A stretch of DNA of 38,878 nt, from positions 1 through 38,878 of the forward strand of contig CAJWEW010000014.1 of the NCBI GenBank assembly GCA_913030915.1, read 5' to 3'. The notes under the pieces are model-generated. The model was given only the letters and a program-made list of their open reading frames with translations. It was not told where the DNA came from and did not search any database. Positions 27,204 to 35,975 of the stretch are shown piece after piece (positions within the stretch are counted from its first letter, which is position 1; each line of letters opens with the position of its first letter). Position numbers and translations under genes: made by a program. Origin of the DNA: an uncultured Rhodobiaceae bacterium (GTDB taxonomy: Bacteria > Pseudomonadota > Alphaproteobacteria > Rhizobiales > TMED25).

Positions 27204-27232
27204 ACTATTTATATTTATATTAGACCAGACTC

Positions 27233-28234
27233 ATGCAAATGCAAAAAAAAATCAATTCATGGTTAATTACACAAGTAGATAAAGAAACCCAAACTGATTA
27301 TCTCGAGTTAGATAGCAGCGATTTTTTATCAAATGAGATTATTATTGAGGTAAAAAATTCAGCTGTGAATTATAAAGATGCACTCGCTATAACCGGAATG
27401 GCCCCAATTATAAGAAAATTCCCTTTAATTCCTGGTATTGATTTGAGCGGTGTTGTAATACAGTCAAAAAACAAGAAGTTTAGTGAAGGAGATCGAGTGT
27501 TCACAACAGGATGGGGCCTTGGTGAGCTTGAACATGGTGGGCTATCATCTCACACATCAACAGATCCCGACATACTTTTAAAACTACCAAATAAATACAC
27601 GCATTCTTATGTAATGGGTCTTGGCACAGCTGGGCTTACTGCCATGTTAGCCGTGTTGGCAATATATGAAAACAGCATAAAACCAGACGCAGGTAAAGTC
27701 TTGGTAACTGGCAGCTCAGGTGCTGTTGGTGGTATTGCAACCAAGTTACTTTTAAAGCTTGGTTATGAGGTAGTAGCCTTGACATCACGCCCTGAATATA
27801 ACAGAGATTACTTAAAATCTTTTGGCAATATTGAAGTGCTAGATACAAATGATTTTTTAGGAAATCCAAGGATGCTATCAAAGGAAAGATGGGCTGCAGC
27901 GATAGATGTAGTAGGGGGTAAAGTACTCGAAAATATTATAACTGAGACAAATAGATCAGGGATAATTTCTGTATGTGGTCAAGTCTTGGGCTTAAACCTA
28001 GTTACGAATCTTGCACCATTTATACTGCGTGGTGTTCGGCTAATTGGTATCGACTCTGCCTTTTGTTGTCATGAAAGAAGAAGTAGGGCTTGGGATATGA
28101 TCTTTGATTTATTAGATATAAAAGATGTAAACTATCTGTCTGAGATAATAGATATAAAGGATGTTTATGAAAGATCCAAACTAATTGTTAATGGTAAAAA
28201 TCGAAGAAGAATTATTACAAATAATTCTGATTAA
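27233..28234 (+). CDS. acuI: AcuI/YhdH-type acrylyl-CoA reductase (MDR family)
   Basis: 333 residues, medium-chain dehydrogenase/reductase without zinc ligands. N-terminal A-V-N-Y-K-D-A-L-A-I-T-G (44-55) and P-L-I-P-G-I-D-L-S-G-V-V (64-75) are typical of YhdH/AcuI. The NADPH loop is G-S-S-G-A-V-G-G (160-167) followed by S-R that fits NADP. AcuI reduces toxic acrylyl-CoA to propionyl-CoA, in some marine bacteria during DMSP or acrylate catabolism. No other DMSP gene is near, so the substrate here is unproven. A GACTC at 27228-27232 touches the ATG. Either ATG 27233 or 27239 may be used. Its stop overlaps that of the Nudix gene in TTAA. Confidence 0.85.
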   Translation: MQMQKKINSWLITQVDKETQTDYLELDSSDFLSNEIIIEVKNSAVNYKDALAITGMAPIIRKFPLIPGIDLSGVVIQSKNKKFSEGDRVFTTGWGLGELEHGGLSSHTSTDPDILLKLPNKYTHSYVMGLGTAGLTAMLAVLAIYENSIKPDAGKVLVTGSSGAVGGIATKLLLKLGYEVVALTSRPEYNRDYLKSFGNIEVLDTNDFLGNPRMLSKERWAAAIDVVGGKVLENIITETNRSGIISVCGQVLGLNLVTNLAPFILRGVRLIGIDSAFCCHERRSRAWDMIFDLLDIKDVNYLSEIIDIKDVYERSKLIVNGKNRRRIITNNSD

Positions 28235-28662
28235 TACCCGCAGATCTTGAGGATCCTTAGGGCGCCATCTATTAATTTTATTTCATTAATTTTACTGATT
28301 TGATGCCACTCAGCAGCAACAACATCATCACCAAATCGAGGTCGACCGCTTATGTATGCGCATTTATAAAATGATAAAACATAATGTATCTTTATTTTAT
28401 CATTTGTATCTTTTCTTATGACATTAACGTTTTCAATCTGATCCCTAACTTTAATGATAATTGACGTCTCTTCGAGTATTTCCCTCGTGAGGGCTTCATG
28501 AAGTGTTTCACCAATTTCAATTGCACCACCGGGAAAGCTCCATATATCTTCCAGATTACTTTTTTTTACTAATAAAACGCTATTATTATGAATAACTACA
28601 CCGGCCACAGCGCTGATTGGCCTATCTGGGTACTCCCTTTTAATATTATTTCTTAGCATCAC
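28231..28662 (-). CDS. Nudix hydrolase
   Basis: 143 residues from GTG 28662, or 142 from ATG 28659. The Nudix box is G46-x5-E52-x7-R60-E61-I-L-E64-E65-T-S-I, with the usual Gly at the penultimate position replaced by Ser67; metal-binding Glu61, 64 and 65 are intact. The fold hydrolyses nucleoside diphosphates linked to another group; the substrate (nucleotide, ADP-ribose, other) cannot be read from the sequence. The start lies 17 bases inside the end of the DadA-like gene, and the stop interlocks with that of the AcuI-like gene. A degenerate copy of its first 38 codons is present at 29942-30054. Confidence 0.9.
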   Translation of the reverse strand: MMLRNNIKREYPDRPISAVAGVVIHNNSVLLVKKSNLEDIWSFPGGAIEIGETLHEALTREILEETSIIIKVRDQIENVNVIRKDTNDKIKIHYVLSFYKCAYISGRPRFGDDVVAAEWHQISKINEIKLIDGALRILKICGY

Positions 28663-29815
28663 GTGACTCAGTTATCTCTTTAGCTATCTTTTGTGCTGTA
28701 TAAGCAGATAGCGTCCAACCAAGATGTCCGTGCCCTGTATTGTAGTAAATATTTTTATTACGTTTACTTCTCTTTACAATTGGCATCATGTATGGAGTCA
28801 TTGGTCGAAGGCCTGCCCACGGATTAATATGCTCAGTATTTATTCCTGGAAACATTTTTTCACTCCATCTTATTAACGGTCTAATTCTGCTTTGAATAAT
28901 ATCAGTATTATAGCCATTGAGTTCCGCGGTCCCTGCCACTCTAAGTCTGTCCTCACCAAGTCTACTGGTAACTATCTTAGCCCCATCGTCTAACATGCTA
29001 GTCCATGGCGCAACCTCAGGATTATGTATTGTGATACTGTATCCTTTCACAGGATATATGGGCAAATTATCTCCTATTGTTTTTGCCAGTTCACGACTGT
29101 TAACGCCGGCACAAATTACAAAAGGAATATCTGGATTTAAGAATTTCACTTCTTTATTGACATGCTCTACATTATATTTTGTCTCTAATACAGATAATAA
29201 ATTTGTACAAAACTTATGTATATCTCCTGTAAAATCTGTCTCGTTGTAGAAGCCACCTAGCAGTTTTGGTGGAGGAACAAGTGCTGGTTCAATATCCAAA
29301 CATTCTTTTGGTGATACTTCCCATCTTTCTAATCCTGCCTTGTTGTAAATTTTGTTCACTTTCCGAGCATTATCTAATTCTGATTGGTCAGTGTAAATGT
29401 GAAGTATGCCTTTTTCTACCATATCAAAAGATAAGTTTTCACGAGTAGCAATCTCTTTGTAGAGTTTGTGAGCTGCCAAAGCCCACATACATGTATCGTA
29501 TGTATTTTTTTCTGCATTGGGAATAGCTCTAATAAATCTGTATATCCACGTATATTTTTCAATACTAATAGATGGGTTAATCTTCAATGGAGCGTCGGCC
29601 TTAAACAACCATTTGACTCCTTTCTTAACACTGCGCCAACTATTCCAAGTTTCTGCATTGCTAGCACTAAGTTGTCCACCATTGCCATAGCTAGTCGCCA
29701 TTGCTGGATGCTTTCTTTTATCATATATTACAACTTCGTGTCCTGCCCGAGCGAGGTAATATGCAGTTGTTATTCCAGCTATCCCGGCGCCAATTACAGC
29801 TACTTTTTTATTCAT
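28646..29815 (-). CDS. DadA-like FAD-dependent amino acid dehydrogenase/oxidoreductase
   Basis: 389 residues, DAO superfamily. The FAD motif G-A-G-I-A-G-I-T-T-A-Y-Y-L-A-R-A-G-H starts near 8. S-Y-G-N-G-G-Q-L-S (43-51) and the C-terminal W-A-G-L-R-P-M-T-P (about 338-346) and N-T-G-H-G-H-L-G-W-T are typical of D-amino acid dehydrogenase DadA and its relatives. It would oxidise a D-amino acid or related amine and pass electrons to the respiratory chain. The substrate is not determined. It lies between a broken Nudix fragment and the intact Nudix gene, and its 3' end overlaps the latter by 17 bases, suggesting these two moved or evolved as a pair. Confidence 0.87.
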   Translation of the reverse strand: MNKKVAVIGAGIAGITTAYYLARAGHEVVIYDKRKHPAMATSYGNGGQLSASNAETWNSWRSVKKGVKWLFKADAPLKINPSISIEKYTWIYRFIRAIPNAEKNTYDTCMWALAAHKLYKEIATRENLSFDMVEKGILHIYTDQSELDNARKVNKIYNKAGLERWEVSPKECLDIEPALVPPPKLLGGFYNETDFTGDIHKFCTNLLSVLETKYNVEHVNKEVKFLNPDIPFVICAGVNSRELAKTIGDNLPIYPVKGYSITIHNPEVAPWTSMLDDGAKIVTSRLGEDRLRVAGTAELNGYNTDIIQSRIRPLIRWSEKMFPGINTEHINPWAGLRPMTPYMMPIVKRSKRNKNIYYNTGHGHLGWTLSAYTAQKIAKEITESRDAKK

Positions 29816-29941
29816 CTTTAATCTCTCTCTTAACTTTGTTAACTGAAGTCATGGCTCCTTTTATTGAAAAAATTAAGCCATTGAACCTTAAACTAATTCT
29901 GAGCCTAGCCCCTTACCCATCGAATCTTTATCCATGTATTT
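29816..29941. other. Non-coding stretch between the DadA-like gene and the Nudix fragment
   Basis: About 126 bases with no gene that I can support. It contains a GAATC site at 29922-29926. No hairpin plus T run is seen. It may hold the promoter of the DadA-like gene. A 99-aa plus-strand opening across it is antisense noise. It probably consists of decayed Nudix coding sequence or junction DNA, since it follows directly from the point where similarity to the intact Nudix gene stops. Confidence 0.5.
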
Positions 29942-30054
29942 GTCTAGATTACTTTTTTTACTTACAAAACGCTAACATTATGAATAACTATACCAGCTAA
30001 GGCACTGATTGGCCTATCTGGATATTCCCTTTTGAAATTATTTCTTATAATCAC
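29942..30054 (-). pseudogene. Truncated Nudix hydrolase gene (5' end only)
   Basis: About 113 bases align to the first 38 codons of the intact Nudix gene (28549-28662) in the same orientation, at roughly 83% nucleotide identity by hand count. Read from GTG 30054 it gives V-I-I-R-N-N-F-K-R-E-Y-P-D-R-P-I-S-A-L-A-G-, continuing to S-V-L, then a TAA where the intact copy has a Leu codon. A T run of seven replaces one of eight, adding a frameshift. Similarity fades near 29942, before the Nudix box. The GTG overlaps the stop of sua5 by 4 bases (GTGA), so an intact gene once probably followed sua5 in an operon. Confidence 0.85.
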
Positions 30055-30998
30055 TTTGAGGCTCGCTTAATTCTATCATTTATTGCCATGCCAATGCCTT
30101 GATCGGGGATGGGGGATATGGCAATTTTTTTAATATTCATATTATCAAGATCTCTCAAACATGCATACAATCTGTGTGCAAACTTATACAAATCTCCAGT
30201 GCTTGAAAGATTAATTGTATTGATGTGGTTATTATTATCTTTTTGTCCAAATGTGATAAAGTATTCATCTGCATTTGGTTTTTTTACATTAATTCGAACT
30301 CTTGCTTTTGGTGAATAGTGTTTCTCAAGTTGACCTGGGGATAAAATTTTACGGCCATCATAGTCATCCAACTCTAATTTTGTAATTTTAAATATTTGAT
30401 CTTTTGTGATAGCCCCTTCTCGAAGAATTTGAATATTCTCTGATCTAACATCAACTATAGTAGACTCTATTCCATGCGCACATTTATCACCATCAAGAAT
30501 CATTTCAATATTGTCACCAAAGTCATCAAATACGTGGCTTGCATTTGTTGCACTTACTGTACCAGACAAATTCGCACTTGGAGCAGCAATTGGTTTCTTA
30601 TATCTTTTTAAGAGATCTAACGCGACTGGATGTGAAGGTACTCTTAATGCCACAGTTTGTAAATTTGAAGTAGCAATTGAAGATATCTGGCTTCCAATTG
30701 ATTTATTCACTAGCAAAGTGAGGGGTCCGGGCCAGAATTTCTTGGCAAGGTTTTCCGAGTGATAATTAAAAATCCCATAATTTTTTGCTTGTTCCAGACT
30801 TGCAACATGAATAATTAGTGGATTATGAAATGGCCTTTTCTTTGTTTTATAAATTTTAGATACTGCTTCGTCACTGATTGCAGACGCGCCAAGGCCGTAC
30901 ACGGTCTCTGTTGGAAATGCAACTAGGCCGTTTTTCTCTAATATTTTTGCAGCTTTCTCAATATTTTTGTTGCTGGGTATATAAATGGTTTTTTTCAT
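30051..30998 (-). CDS. tsaC: Threonylcarbamoyl-AMP synthase (Sua5 type)
   Basis: 315 residues: a YrdC domain (about 1-205) followed by a Sua5 C-terminal domain, so the two-domain Sua5 form and not the short TsaC. Conserved blocks are F-P-T-E-T-V-Y-G-L-G (29-38), K-K-R-P-F-H-N-P-L-I-I-H-V (53-65) and A-P-S-A-N-L-S-G (near 139). It makes threonylcarbamoyl-AMP from Thr, bicarbonate and ATP for t6A37 of tRNAs decoding ANN codons. Its stop overlaps the GTG of the Nudix fragment. It diverges from xseB (92-base gap). Confidence 0.96.
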   Translation of the reverse strand: MKKTIYIPSNKNIEKAAKILEKNGLVAFPTETVYGLGASAISDEAVSKIYKTKKRPFHNPLIIHVASLEQAKNYGIFNYHSENLAKKFWPGPLTLLVNKSIGSQISSIATSNLQTVALRVPSHPVALDLLKRYKKPIAAPSANLSGTVSATNASHVFDDFGDNIEMILDGDKCAHGIESTIVDVRSENIQILREGAITKDQIFKITKLELDDYDGRKILSPGQLEKHYSPKARVRINVKKPNADEYFITFGQKDNNNHINTINLSSTGDLYKFAHRLYACLRDLDNMNIKKIAISPIPDQGIGMAINDRIKRASK

Positions 30999-31005
30999 TT
31001 TTTTA

Positions 31006-31034
31006 TTAACTCAAACAAAATATTTATATATAAT
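31006..31034 (+). promoter_or_regulatory. Candidate sigma-70 type promoter for xseB-dxs-tlyA
   Basis: TTAACT (31006-31011, four of six matches to TTGACA) is followed by a 17-base spacer and TATAAT (31029-31034, perfect). Transcription would begin near 31041, giving a leader of about 50 bases before the ATG at 31091. It sits in the divergent gap with sua5. It is the best-spaced promoter I noticed in the window, but AT richness lowers the weight. Confidence 0.45.
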
Positions 31035-31090
31035 TTCATACTATTAAGTCAAAGTCATTCAGCAATATTATCAAAGGTATTTAGGAGATC

Positions 31091-31360
31091 ATGAGTAAAA
31101 AAATAGACCACCATATGATAAAAGATTTAGATTTTGAGGAGGCTATGGACCAGTTAACCGAAATAATTCATGGTCTTGAGAGTGGCGAAGTAAAGCTATC
31201 AGAGTCTGTAGATAAATTCGAATTAGGTTCAGAGCTCGCAAAGCATTGTAAAAAATTACTAGATGATGCGGAAACAAGAATAAATGCTATAAAGATTGAT
31301 GGTGCAGGAAATATTATTGCTGAGCAAAAGATAGATAATTCTGATGAAAGTGGCATTTAA
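31091..31360 (+). CDS. xseB: Exodeoxyribonuclease VII small subunit
   Basis: 89 residues. The family segment [19 protein letters not shown] (15-33) and [11 protein letters not shown] (37-47) followed by a charged C-terminus is typical of XseB, which partners XseA in degrading single-stranded DNA. A good ribosome binding site (AGGAG) lies 6 bases before the ATG. Its TAA shares its last base with the ATG of dxs (TAATG at 31358-31362), so the two are coupled. In many Alphaproteobacteria ispA lies between xseB and dxs; here it is absent. Confidence 0.94.
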   Translation: MSKKIDHHMIKDLDFEEAMDQLTEIIHGLESGEVKLSESVDKFELGSELAKHCKKLLDDAETRINAIKIDGAGNIIAEQKIDNSDESGI

Positions 31361-33246
31361 TGGCATCCTACGCTCTTTTAGATGAAATAAATGTTCCTTC
31401 TGATTTAAGAAATTTGAAAGAAAACGATCTTCCTCTTTTAGCTAGAGAACTTCGCGAAGAGTTAATAAATATTGTGTCAAAGACTGGTGGCCATCTCGGA
31501 GCTGGGCTTGGGGTTATCGAACTTACAATCGCATTACATTATATTTTTGAAACCCCAGATGACCGCATTATATGGGATGTGGGGCATCAATCATATCCTC
31601 ACAAAATTTTAACCGGACGACGAAAACTTATGAAGACACTCAGAAAGGGTGGGGGTATATCTGGATTTACGAAAAGATCCGAGAGTATTTACGACCCATT
31701 TGGTGCAGCGCACTCGTCTACTTCGATATCATCAGGTCTGGGTATGAGTGTCGCGAGGGATATTGAAAAAAAAGATTATAATATCATTTCAGTAATTGGT
31801 GATGGAGCAATGAGTGCTGGAATGGCTTACGAGGCAATGAATAATGCTGGTGTTATGAAGAATAAGCTTATTGTTATATTAAATGATAATGATATGTCTA
31901 TTGCACCACCTGTAGGTGCCATGAGCGCATATCTAGCCAAGCTAATATCAGGAGGTATTTATCGCGGCTTTCGTAATTTTGTAAAAAAAATCATGAGATA
32001 TTTACCACCGCCAGTTCGTCGTGGTTTAGTTCGTTTTGAAGAGTATGGGAGAGGTTTTTTTACAGGCGGAACATTATTTGAAGAAATGGGTTTTTATTAT
32101 GTCGGTCCCATTGATGGTCATAATTTCAATCATTTATTACCAATATTGAAAAATGTTAAATCAAATAATGATGGACCAACTCTAATTCATGTCGTTACAA
32201 AAAAGGGTAAGGGCTATGCGCCTGCGGAGACATCAGAAGATAAATTTCATGGAGTATCAAAGTTTAATATAAATACAGGAAAGCAAGAGCCAAAAAGTAC
32301 TAACCTACCAGCATATACAAAGGTATTCTCTGATCAATTAATCGAAGAAGCGAAAAGTGATGAGAAAATTATTGCTATAACCGCTGCAATGCCATCTGGG
32401 ACAGGACTAGATGCTTTTCAGAAACAATACCCAGAGAGATATTTTGATGTTGGTATAGCAGAACAGCACGCTGTGACTTTTGCTGCCGGACTTGCGGTAG
32501 ATGAGTTTAAGCCATTTTGTGCAATTTATTCGACCTTTCTTCAAAGGGCTTATGATCAAGTAATACACGACGTTGGAATTCAAAATCTTCCTGTTAGGTT
32601 TGCGATTGATAGGGCTGGATTAGTTGGGGATGATGGTGCAACCCATGCTGGTTCGTTTGATATAATGTATTTATCAGCAATCCCAAACTTTACTGTAATG
32701 GCACCATCAGATGAACTCGAGTTAGCCCGAATGGTAAAAACATCTGCAAATCACAATTCTGGACCAATTGCATTCAGATACCCAAGGGGTAGTGTTACTG
32801 GAATGGATTTTCCCAATATAATTAAGCCAATTAAATTGGGCCAAGCACGTTTAATTTCCAAGGGCGAAGATGTCTTAATAATTTCATATGGAACAATTCT
32901 AAAAGAGTGTATTATTGCGAAAGATCTGCTACAAAGTGACAATATAATCCCAACTCTTATTGACGCGCGTTTTGCAAAACCACTTGATAGGGAAATGCTA
33001 ACAAATCAAATTCTATCTCATAAATATGTTTTAACAGTAGAAGAAGGATCCGTTGGTGGATTCTCTGCTCAGGTAACTAAAATGATACAAGATGAGGGTC
33101 TCTTAAAAAAAATATTAGATTATAAAAATATACTATTACCGGATATTTTTATTGATCATGACTCGCAGGCTAATCAAATTATTACGTCCGGTCTTGACGC
33201 AAAGAATATACATAAAACAATAATTGAAATGCTTAATGTCCAATAG
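31360..33246 (+). CDS. dxs: 1-deoxy-D-xylulose-5-phosphate synthase
   Basis: 628 residues, full length. It condenses pyruvate and glyceraldehyde 3-phosphate with thiamine diphosphate, the first step of the MEP pathway. Visible are [10 protein letters not shown], with His near 76, then the ThDP motif [16 protein letters not shown] near 146-161, and [11 protein letters not shown] near 367 with the catalytic Glu, followed by [10 protein letters not shown]. It overlaps xseB by 1 base and tlyA by 11. IspE in this window belongs to the same pathway. Confidence 0.98.
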   Translation: MASYALLDEINVPSDLRNLKENDLPLLARELREELINIVSKTGGHLGAGLGVIELTIALHYIFETPDDRIIWDVGHQSYPHKILTGRRKLMKTLRKGGGISGFTKRSESIYDPFGAAHSSTSISSGLGMSVARDIEKKDYNIISVIGDGAMSAGMAYEAMNNAGVMKNKLIVILNDNDMSIAPPVGAMSAYLAKLISGGIYRGFRNFVKKIMRYLPPPVRRGLVRFEEYGRGFFTGGTLFEEMGFYYVGPIDGHNFNHLLPILKNVKSNNDGPTLIHVVTKKGKGYAPAETSEDKFHGVSKFNINTGKQEPKSTNLPAYTKVFSDQLIEEAKSDEKIIAITAAMPSGTGLDAFQKQYPERYFDVGIAEQHAVTFAAGLAVDEFKPFCAIYSTFLQRAYDQVIHDVGIQNLPVRFAIDRAGLVGDDGATHAGSFDIMYLSAIPNFTVMAPSDELELARMVKTSANHNSGPIAFRYPRGSVTGMDFPNIIKPIKLGQARLISKGEDVLIISYGTILKECIIAKDLLQSDNIIPTLIDARFAKPLDREMLTNQILSHKYVLTVEEGSVGGFSAQVTKMIQDEGLLKKILDYKNILLPDIFIDHDSQANQIITSGLDAKNIHKTIIEMLNVQ

Positions 33247-33979
33247 CCAAAATTACAAAAGGCTTGATGTCTGGCTAGTAGATAATAAATATTTTAGCTC
33301 AAGAAATGTAGCCTCGAACGCAATTTGCCTTGGTTTAGTCTCAGTTAACGGACAAGTTACTCAAAAAAGCAGTACTAAGATAACACAATTTGATGCGGTC
33401 ACAATCGATAACAGCGAAAAGTATTATGTTTCGCGAGCTGCGAACAAATTAAAGTATTTAATTACGAAAACTAAAATTGATATTGAAAGGAAAACTTGTA
33501 TTGACCTTGGTGCATCAACGGGGGGCTTTACGCAAATACTTCTCGAATTCGGTGCCTCAAAAATCTATGCAATTGATGTTGGTCACGAGCAAATGGCGAA
33601 TCAGCTCAGAAAAGATCAACGAGTGATCAATATGGATAGAACCGATGCAAGAGACATAGGAACAGATATCATTCAGCAATCAAGTATAATTACAGCTGAC
33701 CTGAGTTTCATTAGTCTTCGTAAAGTTCTTGGCCAGATAGTTAATTTATCTAATATTGGTACGACTTTTTGCGTATTATTCAAACCACAATTTGAAGTTG
33801 GACAGAAGGAAATTACTAAAAATGGAATTGTAAAAAATACAGAAATAGTTTGGAGCACGCTCCAAAGTTTTAAAAATTGGCTTGAGAACATCAATATTGG
33901 AAATATAAAAATATTCAAGTCGCCAATTTTGGGGAAAGAGGGAAATCAGGAGTGGTTAGTGTATGGTGAGAGGATATAA
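33236..33979 (+). CDS. tlyA: TlyA-type 2'-O-ribose rRNA methyltransferase / hemolysin-like protein
   Basis: 247 residues from ATG 33236. An in-frame TTG at 33224 would add four residues, but the ATG is the more usual choice and [11 protein letters not shown] fits the family start. An S4 RNA-binding domain (about 7-65) precedes an FtsJ-like methyltransferase with AdoMet motif [10 protein letters not shown] (about 87-96) and D-V-G-H-E-Q. In mycobacteria TlyA methylates 16S C1409 and 23S C1920; the name hemolysin is historical. The start lies inside the end of dxs. Its stop is 5 bases from that of aroC. Confidence 0.92.
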   Translation: MSNSQNYKRLDVWLVDNKYFSSRNVASNAICLGLVSVNGQVTQKSSTKITQFDAVTIDNSEKYYVSRAANKLKYLITKTKIDIERKTCIDLGASTGGFTQILLEFGASKIYAIDVGHEQMANQLRKDQRVINMDRTDARDIGTDIIQQSSIITADLSFISLRKVLGQIVNLSNIGTTFCVLFKPQFEVGQKEITKNGIVKNTEIVWSTLQSFKNWLENINIGNIKIFKSPILGKEGNQEWLVYGERI

Positions 33980-33984
33980 AAAGA

Positions 33985-35067
33985 TTATCCAATTTGACCT
34001 CTATTTCTAATAAAGTTATCAGCAAGTGTAAGAGCAAGCATCGCTTCACCAATAGGTACAGCTCTTATCCCGACACATGGATCATGCCTGCCTCGAGTTG
34101 AAATTTCAGTCTCTTTTTCGTTAACATCGATCGTTTTTACTGGTTTTAAAATTGACGATGTTGGCTTGACGGCAAATCTTACAATTATATCTTGTCCAGT
34201 CGAAATTCCACCCAAAATTCCACCGGCGTTATTAGACAAAAATTCAACATTACCGTCATTAATCACAATTTGATCGGCATTTTGACTGCCTGTCATGCTT
34301 GCAGTTTCAAAGCCTGCTCCAATCTCTACTGCCTTTACGGCATTTATTGACATCATTCCTGAGGCTATTTCTTGGTCAAGCTTTCCGTAGATCGGCTCTC
34401 CAAGACCAGTTGGTACATTTTCTGCGATAACTTCGATGATAGCACCGGTCGAGTCACCATCCTTTCTGATTTTTTGAAGGTAATTCTCCCAAGTATCAAT
34501 TACTTCAGGATCAGGGCAAAAAAATGGATTTTTATTAACCAAGTCCCAATCCCAATTATTTCTGTTTATTTGATGAGGTCCCATCTGAACTAAAGCTGCC
34601 CTTATTCTTATATCTGGAATTATCTTACGTGCAATAGCTCCACCCGCAACACGCATCGCCGTTTCTCGAGCTGAAGATCTCCCACCGCCTCTGTAATCTC
34701 TTAATCCATATTTTTTTATATATGTAAAATCTGCATGCCCCGGTCTGAATTTATCATTAATCTCGCCGTAATCACGAGATCTTTGGTCTTTATTTTTTAT
34801 CAGAAGAGATATGGGAGTTCCTGTTGTGAGATGGTTCCCGGAGTCACTTTTGATGGTGCCTGATAAGATCTCAATTTTATCATCCTCTTTTCTTTGGGTG
34901 GTATATTTTGATTGCCCAGGCTTTCTTTTATCAAGGTAGGATTGTATTTCATCTATCGATAGTTCTATATTTGGCGGACAACCGTCTAAAACGCATCCGA
35001 TTGCTGCGCCGTGGCTTTCTCCCCATGTTGTTAACCGAAGCATTTTACCAAAAGTATTATGAGACAT
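33985..35067 (-). CDS. aroC: Chorismate synthase
   Basis: 360 residues. It converts EPSP to chorismate with reduced FMN. Family blocks are T-W-G-E-S-H-G (14-20), D-G-C-P-P-N (28-33), G-Q-S-K-Y-T-T-Q-R near 53-61, F-R-P-G-H-A-D near 107-113 and [12 protein letters not shown] near 125-136, with the C-terminal R-H-D-P-C. It lies 8 bases after fabI in the same direction. It converges on tlyA. Confidence 0.98.
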   Translation of the reverse strand: MSHNTFGKMLRLTTWGESHGAAIGCVLDGCPPNIELSIDEIQSYLDKRKPGQSKYTTQRKEDDKIEILSGTIKSDSGNHLTTGTPISLLIKNKDQRSRDYGEINDKFRPGHADFTYIKKYGLRDYRGGGRSSARETAMRVAGGAIARKIIPDIRIRAALVQMGPHQINRNNWDWDLVNKNPFFCPDPEVIDTWENYLQKIRKDGDSTGAIIEVIAENVPTGLGEPIYGKLDQEIASGMMSINAVKAVEIGAGFETASMTGSQNADQIVINDGNVEFLSNNAGGILGGISTGQDIIVRFAVKPTSSILKPVKTIDVNEKETEISTRGRHDPCVGIRAVPIGEAMLALTLADNFIRNRGQIG

Positions 35068-35075
35068 ATTTTATC

Positions 35076-35894
35076 CTATTCTACAGTGATATCGGGCGCG
35101 TCTTCATTTTTCATTCCAACTATATTATAACCAGAGTCAACGTGAAGGATTTCTCCCGTGACTGATTTACTTAGATCCGAAAGTAAATAAATTGCTGCAT
35201 TGCCAACATCATCAATATCAACAGTACGCCTTAGAGGGGAATTATATTCATTCCATTTGAGTATATAACGAAAGTCCCCAATACCAGAGGCAGCTAGGGT
35301 CTTAATTGGTCCAGCCGATATTGCGTTGACTCGAGTCCCGTTGATCCCGAGATCAACACTCAAGTATTTCACTGAAGCTTCCAACGCAGCTTTTGCAACA
35401 CCCATAACGTTATAGTGGGGCATTACTCTCTCTGCACCGGAGTATGTCAAGGTTAAAAGAGATGATTGATCTTTTAGTATTTTTTGTGCGTGTTTTGCAA
35501 CAGATGTGAATGAATAGCAAGATATATGCATTGTTCGTAAAAAATTATCTTTTGAGGTTTCGATATATTTACCTGTTAACTCGTTCTTATCTGAGTAGGC
35601 GATAGCATGCACTATAAAATCAATCTGACCCCAAACTTTTTCTATTTCATTTACAAGATTGATGATAGATTCTTCGTCTGATACATCACATTCTATTGTT
35701 ATATTAGAGTTTAGCTCTCTAGCAAGTGGTATAATTCTTTTTTCAATTGCTTCACCTTGATAACTAAAAGCGAGCTCTGCTCCAGCATCACTTAGTGCTT
35801 TGGCAATTCCCCAAGCAATTGATCTGTTATTGGCAACACCCATAACAAGACCCCTTTTTCCATGCATGAATTTTTGATAAACTTTATTATTCAT
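35076..35894 (-). CDS. fabI: Enoyl-[acyl-carrier-protein] reductase (NADH), FabI
   Basis: 272 residues from ATG 35894; a GTG at 35909 would give 277. AGGTG lies 12 bases before the ATG and no ribosome site precedes the GTG, so the ATG is preferred, with limited certainty. FabI-type short-chain reductase: G-K-R-G-L-V-M-G-V-A-N-N-R-S-I-A-W-G-I-A near the start (12-31), catalytic Tyr151 and Tyr161 with Lys168 in Y-N-V-M-G-V-A-K, the 10 and 7 residue spacing of E. coli FabI. It carries out the last reduction of fatty acid elongation. It diverges from pdxH and leads to aroC 8 bases downstream. Confidence 0.96.
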   Translation of the reverse strand: MNNKVYQKFMHGKRGLVMGVANNRSIAWGIAKALSDAGAELAFSYQGEAIEKRIIPLARELNSNITIECDVSDEESIINLVNEIEKVWGQIDFIVHAIAYSDKNELTGKYIETSKDNFLRTMHISCYSFTSVAKHAQKILKDQSSLLTLTYSGAERVMPHYNVMGVAKAALEASVKYLSVDLGINGTRVNAISAGPIKTLAASGIGDFRYILKWNEYNSPLRRTVDIDDVGNAAIYLLSDLSKSVTGEILHVDSGYNIVGMKNEDAPDITVE

Positions 35895-35926
35895 CTTTTG
35901 ATTTGGCACCTAAATATTATTAAAAT

Positions 35927-35955
35927 ATAATATTATATTAAAACTATCATTACAA
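35927..35955 (-). promoter_or_regulatory. Candidate promoter of fabI-aroC
   Basis: On the minus strand TTGTAA (35955-35950, four of six) is followed by a 17-base spacer and TATTAT (35932-35927, five of six), just upstream of fabI in the divergent gap with pdxH. Predicted transcription would begin near 35920, before either possible start. AT richness makes it tentative. Confidence 0.35.
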
Positions 35956-35975
35956 CCACATGATGAGATTAAATT

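Noticed and set aside
29701..30000. 99-residue plus-strand opening across the dadA-Nudix fragment gap
   Set aside because: Most of it is antisense to the DadA-like gene and the Nudix fragment, and it shows no protein family pattern.
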